A DNA stretch of 64,000 nt from Egicoccus halophilus. Lineage in GTDB: Bacteria; Actinomycetota; Nitriliruptoria; Nitriliruptorales; Nitriliruptoraceae. The stretch is from contig NZ_CP036250.1 of the NCBI RefSeq assembly GCF_004300825.1, forward strand, positions 2,925,001-2,989,000, given 5' to 3'. This document shows, piece by piece, positions 45,869 to 54,658 of the stretch (positions within the stretch are counted from its first letter, which is position 1; each line of letters begins with the position of its first letter). The notes under the pieces were generated by a model, which had not been told where the DNA came from, did no database searches, and saw only the letters and a list, made by a program, of their open reading frames with translations. The translations under genes were made by a program, and so were the position numbers.

Positions 45869-47341
45869 TCAGACCGCCTCGGTCCGGCGCGGCAGCAGCA
45901 GCCGGGCGGCGGTGAACGCGAGCACCGCGAGGATCCCGAGCGCGACGAACAGGTTCGGGTGCGTGGGTTGCTGCAGCAGCATGAGGTCCTGCGCACCGAG
46001 GAAACCGTGTGTCGCCGGCAGGGCGTAGGAGATCCAGCGCATCGGGAACCCGATCCGTTCCAGCGGCATGAACAGCCCGGAGAAGAAGATCGTCGCCAGC
46101 AGCAGCAGCATGGCGATCTGCACCGCCTGCGAGTCGCTGCGGCTCACGGCGGCGACGAGGAACCCGATCCCGATCGAGGCGACGACGGTCAGGGCGAGCA
46201 GGGCCACGAACGTCAGCCAGTGCGCGGGCAACGGCACCGCGAACACCGCCACGATCAGCGCCGTCAGGCCGGCCGCCGCCAGCGCCCCGAGCAGCAAGAA
46301 GGCGAGCGTCTTGCCGGCCAGGCGCTCACCGACCGTGGCCGGGGCCACCCGCAGCACCTCCAGGGTCCCGGGGCGACGCTCGCGCACCAGCGCGAGCGCG
46401 GCGAAGGTGACGCCCAGGTGCTGCAGCATCAGCGCCAGCACGCCGGGAGCGAAGTAGGTGTCGAGCGCGATCGGCACCGGCGTCTGCGTCCGCAGGTCGA
46501 GGGCGAAGGGCCGGGCCGCCACGACCGGGTCGACGTCCTGGAGGGTCGCGACGACCATCTCGAGCTCCGCCAGGGTCTGTTCGGTCTCGTCGAGGCGGGC
46601 CGCACCGTCGGTCTCGGCGAAGACGTCCAGCATGGCCGCGGTCGAACGCAACGTCGCCGGCAGGTCCTCGGGACCGCCCAGCAGGGGCGACACCCCGACG
46701 AACGGATCGTCCTCGATCGCGGCCGACAACGCCTCGAGCCGGGGGGCCAGCTGGCGTGCCCGGTCACGTGCGCTCACCAGGTCACCGTCGTCGACCGCCT
46801 CGCGCAGCGCCGCCAGCTGTTGCCGGGTGCGCGTCAGGTCGTCCTCCACCTCGCCGCTGCGCCGGCGGGCGACCGCCAGCACCTCCTCGAGGACCTGGTC
46901 GTTGATCTGCGCCACCGCGACGTCCGAGGCGATCGCGATCTGCTCGGAGGTGACCGGGTCGAGACTGCGGTGGTGGACCTCGATGCTGGCGTGTTCGCCG
47001 GCCCGCAACGACGCGGCCGCGTCCGGCGGGAGGACGATGACCAGATCGACCTGCCCGCTGCGCAGGTCCTCGAGCGCCTGCTCGCGGTCGGCGGAGGCCC
47101 CCTGGTACTCGATGCTGCCGGGCTGTTCGTCCTGCAGGAACGCGTCGACGCGAGCGGTGAGCTCGTCGTCCCCGCCGACCACGACGGTGTCGAGCCGGGG
47201 AACGCGTTCGTCGTAGCCGAGACCGAACAGGAACAGGACCAGGAACGGTCCGAGGATGAGCAGCAGCAGCAACCGCGGCTGGCGCATCGTGGAGACGGTC
47301 TCTCCCCGGGCGAAGGCGGCGATGCGCAGCGGGCTACGCAT
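45869..47341 (-). CDS. ABC-2 type transporter permease
   Basis: 490 residues. The first helix (about 24-43, LLLLLILGPFLVLFLFGLGY) is followed by a 250-residue extracytoplasmic region with helical segments. Five helices follow from about 310 (LMLQHLGVTFAALALVRER, then VLRVAPATVGERLAGKT). This is the ABC-2 (YhgE/YbhR-like) fold. It overlaps the ATPase gene by eight bases and forms an exporter with it. Confidence 0.88.
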   Translation of the reverse strand: MRSPLRIAAFARGETVSTMRQPRLLLLLILGPFLVLFLFGLGYDERVPRLDTVVVGGDDELTARVDAFLQDEQPGSIEYQGASADREQALEDLRSGQVDLVIVLPPDAAASLRAGEHASIEVHHRSLDPVTSEQIAIASDVAVAQINDQVLEEVLAVARRRSGEVEDDLTRTRQQLAALREAVDDGDLVSARDRARQLAPRLEALSAAIEDDPFVGVSPLLGGPEDLPATLRSTAAMLDVFAETDGAARLDETEQTLAELEMVVATLQDVDPVVAARPFALDLRTQTPVPIALDTYFAPGVLALMLQHLGVTFAALALVRERRPGTLEVLRVAPATVGERLAGKTLAFLLLGALAAAGLTALIVAVFAVPLPAHWLTFVALLALTVVASIGIGFLVAAVSRSDSQAVQIAMLLLLATIFFSGLFMPLERIGFPMRWISYALPATHGFLGAQDLMLLQQPTHPNLFVALGILAVLAFTAARLLLPRRTEAV

Positions 47342-48182
47342 CGGCGGCGTCTCCGGTCCCGGCGCGGTAGCGCTCCAGCAGGGTCACGAACACGTCGTCG
47401 AACGTCGCACCGTCCGGCGGGGCGTCGCCGTAGGCCGCGCTGCGCAGGCCCGACGGGGAGTTGACGACCACCATCCGGCCGTCGACGAGGAAACCGACCA
47501 GGTCGCAGTCCGCGGCCTCCTCGACGTACTGGGTGGTCACGAACACGGTGGTGCCGGCGTCGCGCAGCGTCTCGAGCCGGTCCCAGATCCGTCGTCGCAG
47601 CAGGGGGTCGACCCCGGCGGTCGGCTCGTCGAGCACGAGCAGCTCCGGCTCGTGCACGAGCGCGGCCGCCAGTCCGAGGCGACGCTGCTCGCCGCCGGAG
47701 GCCTTCGACAGGCGCACCTTCTGCCGGTCCTCGAGGTCGAGGAACGACAGGGTGTCGGCGATTCGTCGCCGGGCCTTCCGGGCGCGCCGGCCCGGCAGGA
47801 AGCGCGAACGCGACGGCATGCCGTACAGCGAGGCCATCAGGTGCAGGTTGTGCCGCATCGACAGCTCCGGGTAGAACGCCGCCGACTGGGGCAGGTAGCC
47901 CATCCGCCGCCGCAGCGCCGAGTCGAAGCCTTCGGGTGCGACGCCGAGGACGCGCAGCTGACCACGTTCGGGCGCCTCCATGCCCAGCATCAGCTTGACG
48001 ATGGTGGACTTGCCCGAGCCGCTGGGGCCGATGAGTCCGAAGATCGTGCCCTCCGGCACGGTCATCGACAGCCCGCGCACGCCCCGCTGGCCGGGGAAGG
48101 TGCGCCAGACGTCCTCGGCGACGACCACCGCGGCTCGGGACGCGGACAGTCCCCTGGTCTGTGACACGGCATCCGTGGGCAC
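47334..48182 (-). CDS. ABC exporter ATP-binding protein
   Basis: 282 residues. Walker A GPSGSGKST, Q-loop YLPQSAAFYPELS, signature variant ASGGEQRRLGLAAAL, Walker B LLVLDEPTAGVDP and FVTTQYVEEA in place of the H-loop. It partners the ABC-2 permease. Substrates of this class include drugs, lipids and polysaccharides; none can be chosen here. Confidence 0.9.
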   Translation of the reverse strand: MPTDAVSQTRGLSASRAAVVVAEDVWRTFPGQRGVRGLSMTVPEGTIFGLIGPSGSGKSTIVKLMLGMEAPERGQLRVLGVAPEGFDSALRRRMGYLPQSAAFYPELSMRHNLHLMASLYGMPSRSRFLPGRRARKARRRIADTLSFLDLEDRQKVRLSKASGGEQRRLGLAAALVHEPELLVLDEPTAGVDPLLRRRIWDRLETLRDAGTTVFVTTQYVEEAADCDLVGFLVDGRMVVVNSPSGLRSAAYGDAPPDGATFDDVFVTLLERYRAGTGDAADA

Positions 48183-48285
48183 GTCGCCTCCGACCCGCGT
48201 GGCGACGCCGTCGCCGCCTGGCGGGTGGACGAAACCTAGGCAGCGACCGTGCGGCAGCGGTCTGGCCCAACGACCGGCCCCGACC

Positions 48286-49932
48286 TCATTCGGTGACCAG
48301 CAGGTCGTTGACCACGACGTGCTCGAGGCTCAGCGTCCGGTAGCCGCCCTCGTCGAACAGCACGACCACCTTGTCGTCCTCGTAACGGGTGACGATGCCG
48401 TTGCCCCACTTCGGGTGGTGGACGCGCGACTCGAGGGGGAAGGGCACCTCGTCCGGCGGCGCCTCGGCGGTCCCGGCTCGGCAGTGGTCGCAGTGCCCGC
48501 AGGTGTCGTCGAGGTGCTCACCGTAGTAGTTGAGCAGGAACTGACCGCGGCAACCGTCGGTCTCGGCGTAGGCCCGCATCATCTCGAGCCGCGAGGACTC
48601 GTAGCGCTGCTGGGCCTGGTCGCGGGCGATCGCCGCGTCGACCGCCTCCCGTGGTGCCGGGGCGTCGTCGAGGTGTTCGACCCGGCCGTCGTGGTGCAGC
48701 TCCACGAAGTCGGTCTCCTCGAGCCGGGTGAGCCCCACGGTCAGCGCGGTCTCGGTCAGTCCGAGCCGGTCCTGCAGGTCGACGCTGTCGACGTACCCCT
48801 CGGCGGCGGCGATGCCCACCGCGAGGTCCTCGAGGGTGTCGGCGTCCATGCCACCGGCAGCGTTGAAGAACTTGCGCAGCCCGAGGTCGGCCTCGCGGAA
48901 GAACAGCACGGCGCGGGCCGGTTCCCCGTCGCGTCCGGCCCGACCGACCTCCTGGTAGTAGCTGTCGACCGATTCCGGGATCTGCGCGTGGTGGACGAAG
49001 CGCACGTTGGGCTTGTCGATCCCCATCCCGAACGCCGGGGTGGCCACCACCACGTCGAGTTCGTCGGCGAGGAAGGCGCGGTGGCTCGCGTTGCGCTCGT
49101 CCTTGGACATCGCGCCGTGGTAGTGGTCGGCGCGCAGCCCGGCGACCCGCAGGTCCGCGGCGTAGCGTTCGGCCTCCCGCCGCGTGGCCACGTAGACGAT
49201 GCCGGGCAGCTCGCCACCGGCGACCTCGTCGATGACCGCGCGCCGATGGACGTCCTCGTCGTGCGTACGCCGGACCTCGAGGAAGATGTTGGGGCGGTCG
49301 AAACCCCGGATCACGAGGTTCGGGTCCCGCAGCGAGAGCCGTTCGACGATCTCCTGACGCACCGGCGGCGCGGCCGTGGCGGTCAGCGCCAGCACGGTCG
49401 GGTGCCCGAGTGCCTCGATCGCGCTGCCCAGGCGCAGGTAGTCGGGCCGGAAGTCGTGCCCCCACTCGCTGACACAGTGCGCCTCGTCGACCACGAACAG
49501 GCGCACGCCGGCGTCGCGCAACTCGTCGAGCGTGTCGGGGTTGGCCAGCTGCTCGGGGGCGAGGAACACGAACTCGAGCTCCCCGCGCCGCAGCCGCTCG
49601 AACAGCTCGCGCCGCTCGGCCGCGCGCAGCGTCGAGTTGAGCGCCACGGCTTCGCCGAGCCGTTCGTGACCCGCGATGGAGCGCACCTGGTCGGCCTGCA
49701 GGGCGATGAGCGGCGAGACGACGATGGTGGGCCCGTCGATCAGCTCGGCGGCGAGCTGGTAGATGGCCGACTTCCCCGAGCCGGTCGGCAGGACCACCAG
49801 GGTGTCGCGACCGTCGAGGACGCCCTGCACGGCCTCCTTCTGCCCGGGCCGCAGGCGATCGTGGTCGAGCAGGTCACGGGCAGCGACCCGGATGATGCCG
49901 GTCGCGGACGGGTCGAGCGCCTCGGGGGACAC
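48286..49932 (-). CDS. RecQ-family ATP-dependent DNA helicase with a PcrA-like C-terminal module
   Basis: 548 residues. Walker A LPTGSGKS (49-56), DEAH box VVDEAHCVSEWGHDFRPDY (about 148), and helicase C motifs including PAFGMGIDKPNVRFVHH and QEVGRAGRDG. The RecQ zinc module is CRGQFLLNYYGE then CGHCDHC (about 462-487). There is no HRDC domain. Instead residues about 500-545 (VHHPKWGNGIVTRYEDDKVVVLFDEGG) resemble the Tudor-like C-terminal domain of UvrD/PcrA, which binds RNA polymerase. Likely a role in repair or fork restart, possibly transcription-linked. Confidence 0.88.
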   Translation of the reverse strand: MSPEALDPSATGIIRVAARDLLDHDRLRPGQKEAVQGVLDGRDTLVVLPTGSGKSAIYQLAAELIDGPTIVVSPLIALQADQVRSIAGHERLGEAVALNSTLRAAERRELFERLRRGELEFVFLAPEQLANPDTLDELRDAGVRLFVVDEAHCVSEWGHDFRPDYLRLGSAIEALGHPTVLALTATAAPPVRQEIVERLSLRDPNLVIRGFDRPNIFLEVRRTHDEDVHRRAVIDEVAGGELPGIVYVATRREAERYAADLRVAGLRADHYHGAMSKDERNASHRAFLADELDVVVATPAFGMGIDKPNVRFVHHAQIPESVDSYYQEVGRAGRDGEPARAVLFFREADLGLRKFFNAAGGMDADTLEDLAVGIAAAEGYVDSVDLQDRLGLTETALTVGLTRLEETDFVELHHDGRVEHLDDAPAPREAVDAAIARDQAQQRYESSRLEMMRAYAETDGCRGQFLLNYYGEHLDDTCGHCDHCRAGTAEAPPDEVPFPLESRVHHPKWGNGIVTRYEDDKVVVLFDEGGYRTLSLEHVVVNDLLVTE

Positions 49933-50216
49933 GGCAGGCTCCTGGAAGGGGGTGGGGCCGCCGCGTCGAACTCGGACGCCGCGGCCGCCGGGCGAGTGAC
50001 GGTGCCGGCAACCGGGTCACCGCCACCCCGCCCGCCCCCGTCGAAGGATGACCGGCCGCGAACGGGGTCTGCCCACCCGGCCGCCGACCGCACGCGCCCC
50101 GGTCGTGCCGACCGCGCGCCGGGGCGGACGTCGTGCCGGCGATGTGCGGTGATCTCCGACCGGCGGGGCTACCGTGCACGCCGTGGCCGCCCAGGACGCG
50201 GCCGTGGAGGCCTGTG

Positions 50217-50903
50217 ATGAATCGTCGTGCGAGTCTGCCCGGCATCGATGCGTTGTTCGGTTCGCCCCAGTCGGGCGGAGCCGAACGTGCCGAGGAGCCC
50301 CTCACGTCCGCGACCCCGTCGCTGCCGGCCGGTGTGCCCGAGACCGAGGGCGTCGTGGCAGCGCGGCAGCGGGTGCCCGAGGGCACCGACGTGCCCGACG
50401 CGGCCGGGACCTCCCTGCTCGGCTGGCTGGTGTCGACCGGCTCGGTCCGCACGGCCGTCGAGATCGGCAGTGCCGCCGGCGTCTCGGGTCTCGCGCTGCT
50501 GGCCTCGCTGGCCGAACGCGGGGTGCTGACCTCGATCGAACCGGATGGTCAGCTCCACGGGTTGGCCGGTGAGGCCTACCGGTCCGTGCGTGCCGGCGCA
50601 CGCGTGCGCTCGATCCACGGGGACGCCACCACGGTGCTGCCGCGGCTGACCGACGGCGGCTACGACCTGGTCGTGTGGCAGCTGCCGGTCACCGATGCCG
50701 CCGCGACGATCGACCACGCCCGTCGACTGCTGCGGCCCGGCGGCATCCTGTTGGCACGAGGGCTGGTCACGGCACCCGAAGCGCGATGGGAGGCCGAGGC
50801 GTTCATCCTCGCGCTCGTCGACGACGAGGACTTCGCCGTGTCCGTGCTGCCGGTCGACGGCGGCGTGGTGCTCGCGACCCACCGCGCCGCGCCGCCGGCC
50901 TGA
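50217..50903 (+). CDS. SAM-dependent O-methyltransferase family protein
   Basis: 228 residues from ATG 50217 (GGAGG seven bases upstream). Motif I is AVEIGSAAGVSGLALLASL (about 79-97), motif II LTSIEPD, and later YDLVVWQLP and RLLRPGGILLARG. It most resembles the O-methyltransferase (COMT-like) group found in many actinobacteria. A 40-residue N-terminal segment of low complexity precedes the domain. Substrate is unknown. The 284-bp gap before it shows no other gene. Confidence 0.8.
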   Translation: MNRRASLPGIDALFGSPQSGGAERAEEPLTSATPSLPAGVPETEGVVAARQRVPEGTDVPDAAGTSLLGWLVSTGSVRTAVEIGSAAGVSGLALLASLAERGVLTSIEPDGQLHGLAGEAYRSVRAGARVRSIHGDATTVLPRLTDGGYDLVVWQLPVTDAAATIDHARRLLRPGGILLARGLVTAPEARWEAEAFILALVDDEDFAVSVLPVDGGVVLATHRAAPPA

Positions 50904-50911
50904 TCGCCGGA

Positions 50912-51325
50912 TCAGGCGTCGCGGTCACCGCGACGCCGCAGCCGCTCGTCGAGACGCCGCAGGAACTCCGGGTCGTCGTCGGGCCCCTTCGGCTTCGGAC
51001 CGGGCCGCGGTCCGGGCTTCGGACCGGGCGTCGGGCCCGCAGGGGTGTGCCCGGACGGGCGGCCGGTCGAGGGGTGCACGCCCCCGCCGAGCCCGCGTGG
51101 CGGGAACCCCGCCGAGCGGGAGACACCGCCGCCCGGGGCCGCGCCGGTACGGGCGGGCCGTCCGGCCAGCAACCACAGCAGGCCGCCGATGCCGACGACG
51201 AAGACGACCAGCAGCGCCCACACCAGCTTGGGCAGGTTGCGCACCTCGTCCCGATCGCTGAGGGCGACGTCGAGCAGGCAGTAGAGGGTGAAGGCGAACA
51301 GCAGTAACGATCCCACCTGCAACAT
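50912..51325 (-). CDS. PLDc_N-type membrane protein with a Pro/Gly-rich tail
   Basis: 137 residues. Two membrane helices (about 4-20 and 36-54) frame SDRDEVRNLPKLVWALLVVF, the phospholipase D-nuclease N-terminal (PLDc_N) signature. The cytoplasmic tail has GPKPGPRPGPKPKGP repeats and an acidic/basic end. Such proteins lack the PLD catalytic part; their role is unknown. Confidence 0.8.
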   Translation of the reverse strand: MLQVGSLLLFAFTLYCLLDVALSDRDEVRNLPKLVWALLVVFVVGIGGLLWLLAGRPARTGAAPGGGVSRSAGFPPRGLGGGVHPSTGRPSGHTPAGPTPGPKPGPRPGPKPKGPDDDPEFLRRLDERLRRRGDRDA

Positions 51326-51488
51326 GCGCGTCCTCCCACCGTCGGACCGACGATGGTAGGCCCGACGGCGTCGGCGCGAGGCGCCGGGTCAGGTCCGGGT
51401 GGACGGCGGAGAGGGGGCCTGCCCGCGGGCCGCACACAGCTGCCGCGGCATCGGCCACGGCGTCACGGCGTCGATCGGCGGCTGGCGG

Positions 51489-52352
51489 TCAACCCGCGTC
51501 GGACCGTCGCTCGATGCCCGTGACCGTGCCGGCGTCGCTGTCGGGGACGGCCGCGGGTTCGACCGAGCGCAAGGCGGTGAGCGTGACGTACCCCGCCCGG
51601 CACAGGGCGGTGTCCGTGGTCGGGTCGAGCCCGCTGGTTCGGTCGGTGACCTCGAGGGTGAGCGCAGCGCCGGCGACGTCGGCGGAGGCGACCGAGAAGT
51701 AGCCGAAGTCGTCGAGCCGCGCCCAGCGCGCCCCTCGCAAGCGTTCGACCGGCACGGACGGGACGTTGAGGTTGATCACGGCCGGCGCCGCGTCGCTGCG
51801 CATCCAGCCCACCACCGCCACGGCCACCTGCACCGCGGTGTCCCAACGGCGCTCGCCGTCGGGACCGAGCTGGTCGACGTCGAGGCTCACCGCCAGTCCA
51901 CGGCCACCGAAGGTCGCTGCCGTCAACGCGCCGCCGACCGTGCCCGAGTGCAGCACCGAGTGCCCGGTGTTCATGCCGTTGTTGACCCCGGAGACGACCA
52001 GGTCGGGTGCGGCGCCGAAGGCGCCGAGCGCGGCGGCCATGACGGCCAGTCCCGGCGGCCCGTCGATCGCGTAGCCCTCGATCCCGTCGACGTCCGCCCG
52101 GCGCATGCCCACGCCGGCGTCCGGGTCGTAGCGGCCGATGCCGGTCCCGGTCCCGCTGAGGTCGCTCGAGGGCGCGGCGACCAGGACGTCGTCGAAGCGG
52201 TCGGCGAGCCCCGTGGCGAGCAGGCGCAGCCCGGGTGCCTCGATGCCGTCGTCGTTGGTCACCAGGATGCGGCCTGGTCGGCGCACCACCTCGCTGGTGT
52301 CGATCTCGACGTCGACGTGCGCGTCGTCGCGGTCGGCGGTCGACTCGGTCAT
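51489..52352 (-). CDS. surE: SurE-type 5'/3'-nucleotidase
   Basis: 287 residues. The metal-binding NDDG (33-36) starts the SurE domain, with AAPSSDLSGTGTG, GPPGLAVMAAL, VVSGVNNGMN and SGTVGGA following, all typical of the active site. It dephosphorylates nucleoside monophosphates and possibly short polyphosphate. The ATG forms an ATGA overlap with the stop of the PfkB-family kinase gene, so a phosphatase and a sugar/nucleoside kinase are made together. An N-terminal extension of about 27 acidic residues precedes the usual start. Confidence 0.9.
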   Translation of the reverse strand: MTESTADRDDAHVDVEIDTSEVVRRPGRILVTNDDGIEAPGLRLLATGLADRFDDVLVAAPSSDLSGTGTGIGRYDPDAGVGMRRADVDGIEGYAIDGPPGLAVMAAALGAFGAAPDLVVSGVNNGMNTGHSVLHSGTVGGALTAATFGGRGLAVSLDVDQLGPDGERRWDTAVQVAVAVVGWMRSDAAPAVINLNVPSVPVERLRGARWARLDDFGYFSVASADVAGAALTLEVTDRTSGLDPTTDTALCRAGYVTLTALRSVEPAAVPDSDAGTVTGIERRSDAG

Positions 52353-53290
52353 GGTGCTTCCAGTCGGTCGACGGTGACGTGGGTGAGCAACTCGTCGATG
52401 AGCCCCGGGCTCGCGCCGCCGCTGCCGCGGCGCGTGATGTTGGCGGCTCCTGCGGCCCAGGCACGGGCGAGCATCGGCTCGGTGTCGAGTCCGGCGGCGA
52501 TCCCCGCCGCGAACGCGGCCGTCATGGAGTCCCCCGACCCCTGCGAGTCGACCTTGGACAGCTCGGGGCCGGTCACCCGGTACACCGCCTCCCCGAACCG
52601 GGCGATCACGGGGCGGTCCGAACGCGACAGCACGACCGCGCCGGCGCCCTGCTCCTGCAGCTCGGCCGCCGCGGCGAGCGCCGCCTGCTCCGAGCGGTCG
52701 CCGGCCTCGATGAGCCCGTCGTTGACCAGGTCGCCGTCGCTGACCTTGAGCAGGTCGAGCCGCCCACCCTCGAGGTAGGCCGACAACTCGGCATCGTGGA
52801 AGTCGCCCACGACCCGGACGTCGTAGCGCGTCAGATCGGCGGCGAGACGACCGTAGAACGACACCGGCAGGGAGCGTTCCGGGAACTGTCCGGTGATGAC
52901 GCAGGTCCCGGCGGCCAACGCCGTCTCCAGGGTCTGGTTGTAGAGCTCGTCGACCTCGTGCCGGGTCAGCACCGGCGGCCGGGTCCGGGCGAGTTCGCGA
53001 CGTTCGTCGCCCTCGCGGCGGTCGCTGACCTCCACCGGTGAGGGCGCCGAGGTGTCGACGTCACGCAGCTCGATGCCCCAGTCGGCGGTGAGGCCACGGA
53101 ACGCCCGTCCGCTCTCGCCACCGACCGGCGCACAGACGATCGGTTGCGCACCCAGCTGCCGCAGCATCCGGGCGATCCAGATGCCCTGACCGCCGGCATG
53201 GAGATGGACGTCGTCCTCCTCCTGCGCATCCTGTTCCAGGGTGACCGTCACCCACACCGACGGCGCGAAGACCGCGATCGTGCCCGCCAT
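52349..53290 (-). CDS. PfkB-family carbohydrate or nucleoside kinase
   Basis: 313 residues from ATG 53290. The first PfkB signature is LHAGGQGIWIARML (about 30-43). The second is DSQGSGDSMTAAFAAG with catalytic Asp254; the anion hole reads GSGD rather than the usual GAGD. It resembles 1-phosphofructokinase/tagatose kinase-like members. It is coupled to surE. An open frame continues upstream through the tandem repeat to 53515, but that is an artefact of the repeat. Confidence 0.85.
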   Translation of the reverse strand: MAGTIAVFAPSVWVTVTLEQDAQEEDDVHLHAGGQGIWIARMLRQLGAQPIVCAPVGGESGRAFRGLTADWGIELRDVDTSAPSPVEVSDRREGDERRELARTRPPVLTRHEVDELYNQTLETALAAGTCVITGQFPERSLPVSFYGRLAADLTRYDVRVVGDFHDAELSAYLEGGRLDLLKVSDGDLVNDGLIEAGDRSEQAALAAAAELQEQGAGAVVLSRSDRPVIARFGEAVYRVTGPELSKVDSQGSGDSMTAAFAAGIAAGLDTEPMLARAWAAGAANITRRGSGGASPGLIDELLTHVTVDRLEAP

Positions 53291-53387
53291 GCGCCACTCG
53301 CTCCCGACCGTGCCACGCCACCCTGGCGTGGAGACGGCGTCATGCTCGCTGCTGCGACGCCGGCCCGGATCGCGACCGAGACGGCCG

Positions 53388-53567
53388 TCGGCCGGGGGCC
53401 GCCATCGGATCGGCCGGGGGCCGCCATCGGATCGGCCGGGGGCCGCCATCGGATCGGCCGGGGGCCGCCATCGGATCGGCCGGGGGCCGCCATCGGATCG
53501 GCCGGGGGCCGCCATCGGATCGGCCGGGGGGCCGCGAACGCGTTCGGCCGGGGGGCTGCGAACGCGC
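53388..53567. repeat. 22-bp tandem repeat array (six identical copies plus two 24-bp variants)
   Basis: Six exact copies of a 22-bp unit run from 53388 to 53519. Each carries the inverted repeat GGCC-ggg-GGCC and a GCCATCGGAT segment. Two degenerate 24-bp copies follow, in which the second half becomes GCGAACGCG. There are no spacers, so it is not CRISPR. It fills the gap between the pfkB start and the SDR stop. Since 22 is not a multiple of three, all frames stay open and give a false 22-residue peptide repeat. Copy number is likely variable between strains. Confidence 0.9.
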
Positions 53568-53580
53568 TCGGCCCCCCGGC
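53547..53580 (-). terminator. GC hairpin after the stress-type SDR gene
   Basis: GCCGGGGGGC (53547-53556) and GCCCCCCGGC (53571-53580) form a perfect 10-bp stem with a 14-base loop, beginning nine bases past the SDR stop on the minus strand. It merges with the last degenerate copy of the tandem repeat. No T-run follows. Confidence 0.5.
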
Positions 53581-53588
53581 GGGGTGCG

Positions 53589-54431
53589 TCAGATGATCGG
53601 CTTGCCCCCGGTGACCGGGATCTCCGCGCCGGAGATGTAGCTCGACTCGTCGGAGGCGAGCAGGACGTACGCGGGCGCGAGCTCGGCCGGCTGCCCCACC
53701 CGGCCGAGCGGCGTGCCCGAACCGAAGCCCTCCACCATCTCCGCGGGCAGGGTGGCCGGGATCAGCGGGGTCCAGATCGGACCCGGCGCCACGCAGTTCA
53801 CCCGGATGCCGCGCTCACCGAGCATCTTGGCCAGGTTGCCGGTGAAGCTCAGGATCGCGGCCTTGGTGGCCGCGTAGGGCAGCAGGTGGGGTGAGGGCTG
53901 GTCCTCCTGGATCGAGGTGGTGTTGATGATCGACGCCCCTTCCCCCAGGTGCGGCAGGGCGGCCTTGCACAGGTGGAACATCGCGGTGATGTTGACCTGG
54001 AAGGTGCGGTCCCACTCCTCGTCGGGGATCTCGCTCAGGTCCGCGCGCGCCATCTGGAACGCGGCGTTGTTGACCAGCACGTCGAGTCCGCCGAACTCGT
54101 CGACGGCGCGCTGGACGACGTCGCGGCAGTGGTCCGGGTCGGCGAGGTCGCCGGGGACGAGGACGGCCCGCTGTCCGGCCTCCTCGACCAGACGCGCCGT
54201 CTCCTGCGCGTCGTCGTCCTCCTCGAGGTAGCTGATGAGGACGTCGGCGCCCTCGCGCGCGAAGGCGATCGCCACGGCCCGACCGATGCCGCTGTCCGCA
54301 CCCGTGATCACGGTGCGCTTGCCGGCGAGGCGTCCCGAACCCTGGTAGGAGTCCTCCCCGTGGTCGGCGGGCGGCTGCAGCTGGTCCTCACGACCGGGAT
54401 AGGGCTGGCTCTGGGCTGGCGGGTTGCTCAT
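53589..54431 (-). CDS. SDR family oxidoreductase (general stress protein 39 type)
   Basis: 280 residues. The N-terminal 35 residues ([23 protein letters not shown] in part) are the Pro-rich leader seen in Gsp39/YhdF-like SDRs. TGADSGIG (43-50), NNAA, the Ser in INTTSIQE and the pair in YAATK define a classical SDR; the end ([14 protein letters not shown]) is typical of the group. These proteins are induced by stress in Bacillus and actinobacteria; substrate is unknown. Confidence 0.87.
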   Translation of the reverse strand: MSNPPAQSQPYPGREDQLQPPADHGEDSYQGSGRLAGKRTVITGADSGIGRAVAIAFAREGADVLISYLEEDDDAQETARLVEEAGQRAVLVPGDLADPDHCRDVVQRAVDEFGGLDVLVNNAAFQMARADLSEIPDEEWDRTFQVNITAMFHLCKAALPHLGEGASIINTTSIQEDQPSPHLLPYAATKAAILSFTGNLAKMLGERGIRVNCVAPGPIWTPLIPATLPAEMVEGFGSGTPLGRVGQPAELAPAYVLLASDESSYISGAEIPVTGGKPII

Positions 54432-54598
54432 GCGTCACCTCTGTCAGGTCGGTCAGGGTCGTCCGATGCCGGCAGCCTGCGGCGTGGACGGGGCGCGCCG
54501 CACTCGCCGGCACGGACCGACGTCTCACCGACCATGGGGCACTGGACTGGACGGCCCCCATCGACGGCCGCCGTCCGTCCCCGCCACCCGCTACGGTA

Positions 54599-54613
54599 CT
54601 TGCATTCGCAAAC
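54599..54613. promoter_or_regulatory. Small palindromic site before the LLM oxidoreductase gene
   Basis: CTTGCATTCGCAAAC contains TTGC-attc-GCAA, an AT-rich island in GC-rich DNA 46 bp before the ATG. It suits a small dimeric repressor (MarR-type sites often look like this) or could overlap the -35 region. Confidence 0.4.
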
Positions 54614-54658
54614 AGTTTCGGCTGCATCGCCCTCGTCACCGCCGGTTCGGGAGCACGC

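Noticed and set aside
53291-53515. N-terminal extension of the PfkB-family kinase through the tandem repeat
   Set aside because: The extension is a 22-residue peptide repeat created by the 22-bp DNA repeat, and the kinase fold begins at ATG 53290 with the expected first strand.
53388-53567. Possible CRISPR array
   Set aside because: The units are directly adjacent with no spacers, and no cas genes are present.
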